Source of the DNA: Yersinia thracica
GTDB taxonomy: Bacteria; Pseudomonadota; Gammaproteobacteria; Enterobacterales; Enterobacteriaceae
NCBI RefSeq assembly: GCF_902170565.1
Contig: NZ_CABHXX010000098.1
Location: forward strand, 1-64,000
Length of the DNA: 64,000 nucleotides
Direction of reading: 5' to 3'
The translations under genes were made by a program, and so were the position numbers. Position 1 is the first letter of the stretch. Each line of letters begins with the position of its first letter. The notes under the pieces were generated by a model, which worked only from the letters and a program-made list of their open reading frames with translations, did not search any database and was not told the origin of the DNA. This document shows, one piece after another, positions 1-9,813 of the stretch.

Positions 1-277
1 ATAATAACCCTTGTGAATTTAGCTTAATACCTGAAAGACATTTCATTTTAAATAACATTTATTTTACAACTCATTATTTATACTTATAGTCTCACGTTAA
101 TTTATTATTTGTTTATTAGAATTTCATCTTGGGAAAACATCACTCTGACACCAGTAAAAGCATTCTGCCTTTAGTGCCAAATATTCCTCATTTGAGTGAA
201 TGTATTAAATAAGTAACCCCGCATTGCTGATGCCAGTACAATGTCCGCATCTTGAAGTCCCCCACAGGAGCTACACC
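1..277. other. AT-rich non-coding region left of hicB
   Basis: No open frame or RNA gene is recognisable here. The stretch is AT-rich, as expected for an upstream promoter region. I looked for a HicA toxin, which normally precedes hicB, and found no frame resembling one. Confidence 0.4.
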
Positions 278-706
278 GTGCACCATTACCCAGCCAGCTA
301 TACCCATGATGAAGCCAGCGGCGAATACCATATTCATTATCGCGACTTTCCAGAATCAGGTTCAGTGACTTACTCGGTCGACGACATAGAGTTAGAAGCT
401 CAAGACGGCATTAAAAACGGCATTGCCGCACAGATAGAAGAACAGCGCCCTGTCCCTGCCCCGTCAGCGTTGCAATCGGGTGATATTGCTATTCACGTGC
501 CTATTTTAGTGCGCCTGAAAGCGGAATTGCACAATGCTATGCTCACCACCCAAACCCGCAAAGCCGATATGGCGCGCAAACTGAGCCTAAATGCTGCTCA
601 GATGGATCGCCTGCTGGATGTGTATTACGCCTCAAAGGTTGAAGCTCTGGAACAAGCCCTTTATTTACTGGGCTTTGAAGCGGATGTGGCAGTCAGAAAA
701 ATCTAA
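278..706 (+). CDS. HicB-family antitoxin, apparently without a HicA partner
   Basis: The 142-aa protein has the two-part plan of HicB antitoxins: an N-terminal partial RNase H-like fold containing the short motifs GEYHIHYRDFPE and GIKNGIAAQIEE, and a C-terminal helix-turn-helix segment around KADMARKLSLNAAQMDRLLD. HicB normally neutralises the mRNase HicA and represses its own operon. The GTG start at 278 is preceded by AGGAG seven bases upstream, which makes it better than the in-frame TTG at 224. No hicA frame lies in the 277 bases before it or directly after it, so it is probably an orphan regulator or the leftover of a toxin-antitoxin pair. The family assignment is good; the function here is inferred. 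Confidence 0.75.
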   Translation: MHHYPASYTHDEASGEYHIHYRDFPESGSVTYSVDDIELEAQDGIKNGIAAQIEEQRPVPAPSALQSGDIAIHVPILVRLKAELHNAMLTTQTRKADMARKLSLNAAQMDRLLDVYYASKVEALEQALYLLGFEADVAVRKI

Positions 707-974
707 AAATAACGCTGACGTCCCCGTTATCGCTTAAATTTGAGTCAAGAGAGTAACAAATTGTTATTAGGCGATAATTTAAAAAAACGTTAATAGCTTC
801 ACACTTCAATACATTGACTAACATTAATTACTGTTTTTGTACAAAAACGTGATCTGATGCATAAAATTACAGTATTGAAAATCGCTCTCCATTGGGATTA
901 CATTAGCGCCATCGACTCGCAGAAGTGGCTGAGTGATTCAGTCTGGCGAGGTAGCTCCAAGGGGGAGTGGTTAA

Positions 975-1049
975 ATGAAATATTTCTTTATGGGTATCTC
1001 AATTATGTTGGTGGTTTGGGTGGGCACCTTCATGATAATGGTCGAATAA
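975..1049 (+). CDS. ypdK: Small inner-membrane protein YpdK
   Basis: This 24-codon frame encodes a single hydrophobic helix beginning MKYFFMGIS and closely resembles the E. coli small protein YpdK as I remember it. A strong purine-rich ribosome site (GGGGGAGTGG) lies five bases before the ATG. The position upstream of alaC matches the E. coli order ypdK-alaC. Its function is unknown; it is presumably a single-pass inner-membrane protein. A longer 67-codon frame overlapping it at 857-1060 in another phase has no such support. Confidence 0.85.
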   Translation: MKYFFMGISIMLVVWVGTFMIMVE

Positions 1050-1085
1050 TCATCGGCTGAGATATTCACTACCTGATATCGTATA

Positions 1086-1290
1086 AAGGGCGCATTTGCG
1101 CCCTTCAGACTGCTGACAAACCCCGACGACTCGATCTATGGTGGTGAGGACGGGCAGAAGAGTAAAGCGTCCGCGCCAGGGATGGCGCGGCTCGAGCCTA
1201 CAAGGATGTATTTACGGCGTCTTTACGATCTGCCTGTTTTCACCGCTGCGGGCACTTTGTCAATAACCTCAAGGGCGCATTTGCGCCCTT
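1086..1290. repeat. Structured element A between duplicated terminator hairpins
   Basis: A 20-bp hairpin (AAGGGCGCATTTGCGCCCTT) occurs at 1086-1105 and again, identically, at 1271-1290. The 165 bp between begin with CAGACTGCTGACAAA and end with TCAATAACCTC. They contain several short hairpins, including GCGCCA-GGGA-TGGCGC and TACA-AGGA-TGTA. Only the right hairpin is followed by a T-rich tail. The arrangement is that of an element inserted beside a terminator with duplication of the hairpin. Element B at 9609-9775 has the same ends and the same logic. Confidence 0.7.
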
Positions 1291-1300
1291 TATCTTTTTT
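1271..1300 (+). terminator. Intrinsic terminator for ypdK direction
   Basis: An 8-bp GC-rich stem with loop ATTT is followed by TATCTTTTTT. This is the copy that kept the T tail; the identical hairpin at 1086-1105 lacks one. Confidence 0.6.
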
Positions 1301-1377
1301 AACGGCTATACCCGCCATACTTCAAGCCGTATGTGCGTTGGCTGTTTTCCTGCAACTCACATCACTTAGGGAATACA

Positions 1378-1902
1378 TCACTTACCCGGCATCATTCTGC
1401 GCAAAGTATCATCCCGGCGGATATAATGATGATAAAGCGCCGCCAACGCATGCGCCCCAATCACAAAGTATCCTAAATTAGCAATTAACTCATGGGTTTG
1501 CTTGAGATAAACCCGCGCATCATCATTGGGTGTCACCCACTGTGGCACTTGCCAGCCGAGCAAGAACCAGGTTTTTCCTCCATAGGCCTGCGCCAAAACC
1601 CCCAATATTGGCAATGATAAAAACATCAGATACAGACACCAATGTAAAATATGCGCCCCTAATAACTGCCAATCCGGTAATTTGGGCGTGATTGCCGGTG
1701 TCACATTTCGATGACGCAGCCAGAGCCGCACCAGCATGAGCAACCAGACAGAAATACCAAAATTGAAATGCAGGTTTTTCACCAAGGTTCTATCTTCATC
1801 AGGTACCGAGTCACTGAGTAGCATCGCTGCATAGGTCAAAATGATCATCAATAACGTTAGCCAATGTAAGGTTATCTGGGGTAATGAATAGCGATTTCTC
1901 AT
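1378..1902 (-). CDS. cybB: Cytochrome b561
   Basis: The 174-aa integral membrane protein has four hydrophobic segments and the conserved histidines of the b561 family, seen in ITLHWLT near the N terminus, HILHWCLY in the middle and GAHALAALYHHYI near the C terminus. These bind two b-type haems. The family passes electrons from quinol in the inner membrane; in E. coli CybB oxidises superoxide at ubiquinone. I chose the ATG at 1902 (MRNRYS) because the E. coli protein begins the same way; an in-frame GTG at 1917 is possible. It converges on ypdK across element A. Confidence 0.85.
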   Translation of the reverse strand: MRNRYSLPQITLHWLTLLMIILTYAAMLLSDSVPDEDRTLVKNLHFNFGISVWLLMLVRLWLRHRNVTPAITPKLPDWQLLGAHILHWCLYLMFLSLPILGVLAQAYGGKTWFLLGWQVPQWVTPNDDARVYLKQTHELIANLGYFVIGAHALAALYHHYIRRDDTLRRMMPGK

Positions 1903-2070
1903 AGCCGCACGCTCCACTGAAATAACTCAATTAATCATAAGTATGGTGTAAACAGATGAAGAGAACATGAAGAATGGATGGGTAATGGAGTGAAGCAGTA
2001 TTTTATTCTGACTGAAGGTCTAAACCACCAGCCAGAGTAAGTGTATACAGCGCTAAAAATCGCTAACAGG

Positions 2071-3306
2071 TTAAACCGTTTCGCCTGAAGTGGATTTCCC
2101 CGGTTTCAGCAAACCATCAGCACGGAACATACTTTTAATCCCGCGCACCGCCTGGCGGATCCTGTCCTGATTTTCAATCAGAGCGAAACGGACATGGGTA
2201 TCACCATAATCTCCGAATCCAATCCCCGGCGAAACACAGACTTTCGCATCAGATAGTAAGCGTTTAGCGAATTCCAGTGATCCTAAATGGGCGTAAGGTT
2301 CGGGAATTTTAGCCCAAACATACATTGATGCTTTTGGATTCTCGACCATCCAACCCGCTTCGTGCAGCCCACGAACCAAGGCGTTACGGCGCTGGCGATA
2401 TTGTTCGGCGATATCATGCACGCACTGTTGATCACCCTCCAGCGCAGCAATGGCGGCTACCTGCAATGGGGTAAAGGTGCCGTAGTCGTGATAGCTCTTA
2501 ATTCGTGCCAATGCATTGACCAGCTCGGGGTTACCGACCATAAAACCAATGCGCCAACCCGCCATATTGTAGCTTTTAGATAAGGTAAAGAATTCGACCG
2601 CAATATCTTTCGCCCCCGGCACTTGCATGATTGATGGCGCTTTCCAGCCATCATACACAATGTCGGCATAGGCCAAATCATGCACCACCAGCACATCATA
2701 TTGCTTCGCCAACGCCACTACGCGCTCAAAAAAGTCCAGCTCCACACATTGCGCCGTCGGGTTAGACGGGAAACCCAGGATCATCATTTTTGGTTTTGGA
2801 ATGGTTTCACGAATGGCTCGCTCCAGTTCACCAAAGAAATCAATGCCTTCAGTCAGCGGAACCGAACGGACTTGTGCGCCCGCAATCACCGCACCATAAA
2901 TATGAATGGGATAGCTGGGATTGGGCACCAACACGGTATCACCGTGATCCAATGTGGCCAGCATCAAATGCGCCAGCCCCTCTTTCGAGCCGATGGTCAC
3001 AATGGCTTCACTTTCCGGGTCAATATCCACCTGATAACGATCCGCATACCAGCGAGAAATCGCCCTACGCAAGCGAGGTATTCCGCGCGAGGTTGAGTAG
3101 CCGTGAGTATCTTCACGCTGTGCGACGCTGCACATTTTCTCAACAATATGCGGCGGCGTCGGGCCATCCGGATTCCCCATACTAAAATCAATAATGTCCT
3201 CACCACGGCGACGCGCGGCCATTTTCAACTCAGCAGTGATATTGAAAACATAAGGGGGAAGACGATCAATACGGGCAAAGCGACGTTTGGAAGGGGATTC
3301 AGCCAT
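2071..3306 (-). CDS. alaC: Glutamate-pyruvate (alanine) aminotransferase AlaC
   Basis: The 411-aa fold-type I PLP aminotransferase is almost collinear with E. coli AlaC (YfdZ). The Schiff-base lysine is Lys244 in SKSYNMAGWR, and the substrate/PLP motif SNPTAQ lies near residue 181. The enzyme makes alanine from pyruvate with glutamate as amino donor, in the cytosol. It is transcribed alone toward cybB. A hairpin-rich spacer and the divergent acetyltransferase region lie upstream. The placement between ypdK and ypdAB is ancestral. Confidence 0.95.
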   Translation of the reverse strand: MAESPSKRRFARIDRLPPYVFNITAELKMAARRRGEDIIDFSMGNPDGPTPPHIVEKMCSVAQREDTHGYSTSRGIPRLRRAISRWYADRYQVDIDPESEAIVTIGSKEGLAHLMLATLDHGDTVLVPNPSYPIHIYGAVIAGAQVRSVPLTEGIDFFGELERAIRETIPKPKMMILGFPSNPTAQCVELDFFERVVALAKQYDVLVVHDLAYADIVYDGWKAPSIMQVPGAKDIAVEFFTLSKSYNMAGWRIGFMVGNPELVNALARIKSYHDYGTFTPLQVAAIAALEGDQQCVHDIAEQYRQRRNALVRGLHEAGWMVENPKASMYVWAKIPEPYAHLGSLEFAKRLLSDAKVCVSPGIGFGDYGDTHVRFALIENQDRIRQAVRGIKSMFRADGLLKPGKSTSGETV

Positions 3307-3437
3307 AATTTCCTCGAAGATACGTTAGCGCCCGGACCGTCCGAGCGACGCTGACCATCAAATGGTCTAACATGAAACATATCCTAGTGCTTTATAGCTG
3401 TCGATAGGCTGATAACAAATTTCCAACTCATCGGAGT

Positions 3438-4010
3438 TCAGCGCGATGGCGGACATTCACCGGCTAATAACCCCAATATCCAATCATCACACCACTGCCC
3501 ATCAAGCTGAAAGTTATCACGCAAGGTGCCTTCCAATTGGAAACCACAGCTCTCCAGTGTTCGCCGCGAAGCATGATTTCCCACGGTGACAGTGGCTTTC
3601 ATTTTATGGAATTGGCATTGTTGGAAGCCAAATGCCAGCACCGCCATCAGTGACTCTTTCGCAAAACCCTTACCATGATAAGAAGGCAAGATGGCATAGC
3701 CCACCTCGGCTTGCTGGAGCGGTAACCATTCCGCCAAAAAGCCCGTCAGCCCCATCGCCTGCCCACTTTCTTTTTCACGGATAACCAAACATAACCAGTG
3801 GTTAGAGGTTTTCTCCCACGGCATGACACGTGATTCAAAACGGGCGTGTATTTCGGCCATTTCCAGCGGATCCGCAATATAACGCTGGACGTCCGGGTTT
3901 TGATGTAGCTGCAAAAATAGCGGCCAATCTTGTTCATTAAGGCTATCCAGAACCAGCCTTGGCGTCCGCAAAGAAATGGGGGAGTGGCTAAACATCGGGA
4001 TCACAGGCAC
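3438..4010 (-). CDS. GNAT-family N-acetyltransferase (RimJ/RimL type)
   Basis: The 190-aa protein shows the GNAT order: LRTPRLVLDSL at the N terminus, VGYAILPSYHGKGFAKES as the acetyl-CoA motif A near residues 122-139, and NHASRRTLESCGFQLEGTLR near residues 151-170. This pattern is that of RimJ/RimL-like enzymes, which acetylate protein N termini or small amines. The substrate cannot be read from sequence. The GTG start at 4010 has AGGA seven bases upstream; an internal ATG at 3995 is an alternative. It is absent from this spot in E. coli. Confidence 0.8.
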   Translation of the reverse strand: MPVIPMFSHSPISLRTPRLVLDSLNEQDWPLFLQLHQNPDVQRYIADPLEMAEIHARFESRVMPWEKTSNHWLCLVIREKESGQAMGLTGFLAEWLPLQQAEVGYAILPSYHGKGFAKESLMAVLAFGFQQCQFHKMKATVTVGNHASRRTLESCGFQLEGTLRDNFQLDGQWCDDWILGLLAGECPPSR

Positions 4011-4135
4011 TTTTTTTCCTTTAATTTGAAGCTGTTAATCGTAAAAATAACCGTGAAAATTAAAGAGGAAATTTTACCAAAACCTCATCCCTTTATTCTT
4101 CTCTATTTTACTTAAATAATGTCACCTCAAGATAA

Positions 4136-5461
<1,326 letters not shown>

Positions 5462-5480
5462 CCATATTCCGCTTGATACT

Positions 5481-5505
5481 CTGCCGGAGTTTATTTCTCC
5501 GGCAG
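5481..5505 (+). terminator. Hairpin after the ybiU-like gene
   Basis: A perfect 9-bp inverted repeat (CTGCCGGAG / CTCCGGCAG) with a 7-base loop lies 20 bp after the stop codon. No long T tract follows, so termination may be weak or factor-assisted. Confidence 0.5.
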
Positions 5506-5676
5506 CCTACCCCAGCTATTCGGCTCGATAGCACGGATAAAGTAGCAGTCGGCCACTATATTCCTTATAGTTAGCCGCTTACCCGCCTCAAGATCTGATA
5601 TTTAGAACCTAAGATCCCCCGGTTGTTGTCAACAATCAAACGTTGCCAACAGAAAATGTTGCCAAGAGAAAATAGA

Positions 5677-7377
5677 GTGCACCAGATATTTGAAATGCTA
5701 CTGGCGGTATTTGATCGCGCCGCACTGATGTTAATTTGCTTGTTCTTCCTGACCCGCACCCGCCTATTTCGTCAGTTACTACAAAAAGAGAAACACACGC
5801 CGCTGGAATTAGCCGCCGTCACCGCGATCTTTTCGCTGTTTGCTATTTTCGGCACCTATTCCGGCATTAATGTTGAAGGTTCTCTGGTTAATGTACGGGT
5901 CATTGCCGTCATGTCCGGCGGTATTTTATTTGGCCCATGGGTCGGGATTATTACCGGGCTTATCGCGGGCTCTCATCGTTATTTAATTGATATTGATGGT
6001 ATTAGCTCGGTTCCCTGCTTAATTACCAGCATTATTGCGGGCTTGATGTCGGGTTATATCAACCTGAAAGTCAAAAAAGAGCGCCAATGGAGTATTGGCA
6101 TTTTGGCCGGTATGATTTGTGAATCGCTGACGATGCTCTTGGTGGTGATATGGGCCAAACCGACGGCACTGGGTATCGATATTGTGTCTAAAATCGCGAT
6201 TCCGATGATTTTAGGGGCGGTCTGTATTGGGTTAATTGTGCTGCTGGTGCAGAGTGTCGAGGATGAAAAAGAAGTCATTGCTGCGCGACAAGCAAAATTG
6301 GCGTTGGATATTGCCAATAAAACTTTGCCCTATTTTCGCAATATCAATGGCGAATCATTGCGCAGTGTCTGTGAAATTATTCGCAATGATATCAAGGCTG
6401 ATGCAGTCGCCATTACCGACACTCAACATATTTTGGCCTATGTCGGCGTTGGGGTGGAAACCTATAATATTGGTCATGAAATAATCAGTGATATCACCAA
6501 AGAAAGTATCCTGCGCGGTAAAATTACTATCCGCAATAATGATGAAGTCCACCGGACTCCCCAAATTCATTCCCTGATTATTATCCCGCTATGGGAAAAA
6601 GGTGAAGTCACGGGTTCGCTGAAAATCTATTATTGCCATGCCCACAAAATCACTTACTCACTCAAAGTCATGGCGGTAGGATTATCGCAAATCATTTCAA
6701 CCCAGATTGAGGTTTCGCGTATTGAACACCTGCGCGAAATGGCCAATAAAGCGGAATTGCGCGCGCTGCAAAGTAAAATTAATCCGCACTTTTTATTTAA
6801 TGCTTTAAATGCTATTTCCTCGTCAATTCGTATTAATCCAGATACCGCGCGCCAATTGATCATTAATTTGTCTCGCTATTTGCGCTATAACCTTGAATTA
6901 AATGATGAACAAATTGATATCCGTAAAGAACTGCATCAAATTCAAGACTATATCGCCATCGAACAGGCGCGTTTTGGCAGCAAATTGACTGTCATTTATG
7001 ATATTGATGATGATATTGCGCTAAAGATCCCCAGCTTGTTGATCCAGCCGCTGGTGGAGAATGCTATCGTCCATGGTATTCAGCCGTGCCGCGGTAAAGG
7101 TGTGGTGGTGATTGCGGTTAAAGACAGTGGCGACCAGATAAAAATTTCAGTGAAAGACACTGGCAATGGAATTAATCAGGAGACCATTGCGCGCGTGACT
7201 AATAATGAAATGCCAGGCAATAAAATTGGTTTACTGAATGTCCATCATCGAGTGAAATTACTCTATGGCGAGGGTTTGCAGATACGCCGAATGGAACCGG
7301 GCACCGAGATTTCTTTTTATATCAGCAAAAATGGTGGCAAAGTCCATGCAGAACCCAGTATTTCAGCCGGAGTTTAA
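5677..7377 (+). CDS. ypdA: Sensor histidine kinase YpdA (LytS type)
   Basis: This is a LytS-like membrane sensor: five to six N-terminal membrane helices (5TM-LYT module, motif [18 protein letters not shown]), a GAF-like middle, then the His-kinase box [20 protein letters not shown] and an HATPase with [14 protein letters not shown]. In E. coli YpdA senses extracellular pyruvate and phosphorylates YpdB. The GTG at 5677 gives 566 aa and aligns with the E. coli start; the longest frame begins at 5623. It is followed after 3 bp by ypdB. Confidence 0.93.
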   Translation: MHQIFEMLLAVFDRAALMLICLFFLTRTRLFRQLLQKEKHTPLELAAVTAIFSLFAIFGTYSGINVEGSLVNVRVIAVMSGGILFGPWVGIITGLIAGSHRYLIDIDGISSVPCLITSIIAGLMSGYINLKVKKERQWSIGILAGMICESLTMLLVVIWAKPTALGIDIVSKIAIPMILGAVCIGLIVLLVQSVEDEKEVIAARQAKLALDIANKTLPYFRNINGESLRSVCEIIRNDIKADAVAITDTQHILAYVGVGVETYNIGHEIISDITKESILRGKITIRNNDEVHRTPQIHSLIIIPLWEKGEVTGSLKIYYCHAHKITYSLKVMAVGLSQIISTQIEVSRIEHLREMANKAELRALQSKINPHFLFNALNAISSSIRINPDTARQLIINLSRYLRYNLELNDEQIDIRKELHQIQDYIAIEQARFGSKLTVIYDIDDDIALKIPSLLIQPLVENAIVHGIQPCRGKGVVVIAVKDSGDQIKISVKDTGNGINQETIARVTNNEMPGNKIGLLNVHHRVKLLYGEGLQIRRMEPGTEISFYISKNGGKVHAEPSISAGV

Positions 7378-7380
7378 CCC

Positions 7381-8121
7381 GTGAAAGCAATTATTGTCGA
7401 AGATGAGTTTCTGGCTCAGGAAGAATTAAGTTATCTTATCCGCCAACACAGTAATATTACCATCGAAGCCACCTTTGAAGATGGGCTGGACGTGCTTAAA
7501 TACCTGCAAAACCATCAGGTTGACGCTATCTTCCTCGACATTAATATTCCGTCGTTAGATGGGGTTTTGCTGGCGCAAAATATCAGCAAATTTGCCCATA
7601 AACCCTACATTATCTTTATTACGGCTTATAAAGAACATGCGGTAGAGGCCTTTGAAATTGAAGCTTTTGACTATATTTTAAAGCCTTACCATGAATCACG
7701 TATTGTCACTATGCTGCAAAAATTGGAAGCCCTGCATAAGCGTGATCACCTAAATAAAGAGCAAAACAACAGCCCCAGTCACCGCCCTGCCGCCCATACC
7801 ATCAATCTGATGAAAGATGAGCGCATAATCGTCACGGATATCAATGATATTTATTATGCGGCGGCGCAGGAAAAAGTCACTTTGGTTTACACCCGGCGCG
7901 CAGAATTCATTATGCCGATGAATATCACCGAGTTTTGCAATCGTCTGCCTGAAGAATACTTTTTCCGCTGTCACCGCTCTTATTGTGTGAATTTAGCCAA
8001 AATCCGCGAAATTGTGCCCTGGTTTAATAACACTTATATCCTGCGACTCAGTGATTTGGACTTTGAAGTCCCGGTTAGCCGCAGCAAGATAAAGGAATTT
8101 AGGCAACTGATGCGCCTTTAA
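7381..8121 (+). CDS. ypdB: LytTR response regulator YpdB
   Basis: The 246-aa protein has a receiver domain with Asp53 in FLDINIPS and a C-terminal LytTR DNA-binding domain with the signature FFRCHRSYCVNL. It is the partner of YpdA and in E. coli activates yhjX in response to pyruvate. The GTG start lies 3 bp after ypdA, so the two are co-translated. A sequence very like the known YpdB target begins two bases after the stop codon, in front of the yhjX-like gene. Confidence 0.93.
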   Translation: MKAIIVEDEFLAQEELSYLIRQHSNITIEATFEDGLDVLKYLQNHQVDAIFLDINIPSLDGVLLAQNISKFAHKPYIIFITAYKEHAVEAFEIEAFDYILKPYHESRIVTMLQKLEALHKRDHLNKEQNNSPSHRPAAHTINLMKDERIIVTDINDIYYAAAQEKVTLVYTRRAEFIMPMNITEFCNRLPEEYFFRCHRSYCVNLAKIREIVPWFNNTYILRLSDLDFEVPVSRSKIKEFRQLMRL

Positions 8122-8122
8122 A

Positions 8123-8153
8123 TGCATTTCATTCCTCTCTGAATGCAGCTCAT
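8123..8153 (+). promoter_or_regulatory. Candidate YpdB binding site (two 10-bp repeats, 11-bp spacer)
   Basis: TGCATTTCAT at 8123-8132 and TGCAGCTCAT at 8144-8153 are separated by exactly 11 bases. The E. coli YpdB target upstream of yhjX is described as GGCATTTCAT-N11-GGCATTTCAT, so both half-site sequence and spacing fit. The site is correctly placed to activate the transporter gene at 8344. Confidence 0.75.
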
Positions 8154-8176
8154 TCCCCTTTCGATCTATAGCTATT

Positions 8177-8210
8177 AGCCCGCCCGTATACTGGTTTCAT
8201 TCGGCGGGCT
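8177..8210 (+). promoter_or_regulatory. Candidate -10 box inside an inverted repeat
   Basis: TATACT at 8187-8192 is a good -10 hexamer with no clear -35 partner, as expected for an activator-dependent promoter. It sits in the 18-base loop of a perfect 8-bp inverted repeat, AGCCCGCC (8177-8184) and GGCGGGCT (8203-8210). The repeat could be a second operator or a hairpin after ypdB. Confidence 0.45.
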
Positions 8211-8343
8211 GATAACACCTCAATACCAGATTTCCGGTGCTCCATCAGCGCGTAATTTTTAGGCTCCGACGCCATTGCTTACCACTATCACGTCAGCAAT
8301 AGCCATATTCGGGCCGTATGCATTGATGTTTAAGGAGTCCGGC

Positions 8344-9588
8344 ATGAGCAGTAAACCGGTAAATCGTTGGCTAATTGTTGTTGGTACCATCATCGTTCAG
8401 ATGGGGTTAGGCACTATCTATACTTGGAGCTTATTTAATCAGCCACTGGGAGAGAAATTCAGTTGGTCATTGGGCGCGGTGGCGACCACTTTCTCTATCA
8501 CCAGTTTCTCTCTGGCTATCGCCACGTTATTTGCGGGCCGCCTGCAAGAGCGTATTGGTATCCGCAAACTGACACTGATTTCCGGCATCATCCTCGGTTT
8601 GGGGTTGATTGCCAGCTCTTTTGCCACTTCACTCGGGATGATTTATCTGCTGGCGGGTATTGTGGTGGGCTTTGCTGACGGCACCGCCTACATCACCACT
8701 TTGTCGAATCTGATTAAGTGGTTCCCAGAACGTAAAGGTTTGATTTCAGGTATTTCTGTGGGCGCATTTGGCACCGGCAGCCTGTTGTTCAAATACGTGA
8801 ATGCCAGTTTGATTGCTAACCAAGGTGTGTCACTGGCTTTCTTCTACTGGGGCATTATCGTGATGGTCTTGGTTGGAGCCGGTTCTTTCTTGTTGCGGGA
8901 AAAAATTGTCGCGCCACAAGCAGCTGCCAACTTGCAATCTGCCCACACCGGCCGTGATTTCAGTGTTAAAGAGATGCTGGCGGTTAAAGAATCTTACTTC
9001 CTGTTTATCATCTTCTTCACCGCCTGTATGAGTGGTTTATATCTGATTGGTATCGTGAAAGATTTAGGCGTGCAACTGGCAGGAATGGATTTAGCCACCG
9101 CCGCCAATACGGTGTCAGCCATCGCCATCTTTAATACTGCCGGACGTATTATTTTGGGGGCACTGTCCGATAAAGTGGGCCAATTGCGGGTTATCAGCTT
9201 TACCTTGCTGGTCACCACCTTAGCGGTATCTGTGCTGAGTTTTGTCCCACTGACTCACGCCCTGTTCTTCTTGTGTGTCGGTGCTATTGCTTTCTGTTTC
9301 GGTGGCAATATCACGGTGTTCCCGGCGATTGTTGGCGACTTTTTCGGTTTGAAAAATCACAGCAAAAACTACGGGATTATTTATCAAGGGTTTGGTTTAG
9401 GCGCACTGGCGGGGTCATTTATTGCGGCACGTCTGGGTGGGTATCACTCGACCTTTATCGTCATTGCGGTGATGTCTGTGGTTTCCTTGCTGTTAACCCT
9501 GATTATCAAGCCGCCAAAAGGGGCGACAGCCGTGACAGAAAACATCTCAACAGCCCCAGCAGGGGTCACTGCCAACAGTCACGCGTAA
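8344..9588 (+). CDS. YhjX-like pyruvate-type MFS transporter (OFA family)
   Basis: The 414-aa protein has twelve hydrophobic segments and the OFA-family features GLGTIYTWSLFNQPLG in helix 1 and LSNLIKWFPERKGLISG near residues 124-140. It closely resembles E. coli YhjX, a YpdAB-controlled transporter linked to pyruvate/proton exchange. The ATG at 8344 follows AAGGAGT; the upstream extension to 8275 lacks a ribosome site. In E. coli yhjX is far from ypdAB, while here it is the next gene. Transport substrate is inferred from the homologue. Confidence 0.85.
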   Translation: MSSKPVNRWLIVVGTIIVQMGLGTIYTWSLFNQPLGEKFSWSLGAVATTFSITSFSLAIATLFAGRLQERIGIRKLTLISGIILGLGLIASSFATSLGMIYLLAGIVVGFADGTAYITTLSNLIKWFPERKGLISGISVGAFGTGSLLFKYVNASLIANQGVSLAFFYWGIIVMVLVGAGSFLLREKIVAPQAAANLQSAHTGRDFSVKEMLAVKESYFLFIIFFTACMSGLYLIGIVKDLGVQLAGMDLATAANTVSAIAIFNTAGRIILGALSDKVGQLRVISFTLLVTTLAVSVLSFVPLTHALFFLCVGAIAFCFGGNITVFPAIVGDFFGLKNHSKNYGIIYQGFGLGALAGSFIAARLGGYHSTFIVIAVMSVVSLLLTLIIKPPKGATAVTENISTAPAGVTANSHA

Positions 9589-9608
9589 TCATTCTCCGCC
9601 ATAGAAAA

Positions 9609-9775
9609 GCAGAGCCTTGGCTCTGCTCAAACTGCTGACAAAGTCAAATAAAGGGAAAACGTGCCGTTGGGGCCGTAACGGTGTAAACCGTCGGAGCGCC
9701 CCTAGGTGCGGTCAACCCTTTACTCACTAAGCTCTAAGTCACTTTATCATTAACCTCAGCAGAGCCTTGGCTCTG
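9609..9775. repeat. Structured element B between duplicated terminator hairpins
   Basis: The hairpin GCAGAGCCTTGGCTCTGC at 9609-9626 recurs at 9759-9775, and only the second copy has a T-rich tail. The 132-bp insert starts ACTGCTGACAAA, as in element A, and ends ATTAACCTCA. Its core at 9650-9721 folds into a nested stem: AAAGGG/CCCTTT outside, GGGG/CCCC inside, and ACGGT-GTAA-ACCGT at the tip. Element C at 34671-34740 has the same core with paired substitutions. Confidence 0.75.
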
Positions 9776-9813
9776 TTTTCTGCTTTCATTGCAATCAGGT
9801 AATAGATGCAGTT

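Noticed and set aside
224-277. TTG start for the hicB-like gene
   Set aside because: No ribosome site precedes it, while the GTG at 278 has AGGAG at seven bases and gives the usual HicB length.
857-1060. 67-codon open frame overlapping ypdK
   Set aside because: It has no ribosome site and no recognisable domain, while the overlapping 24-codon frame in another phase matches YpdK.
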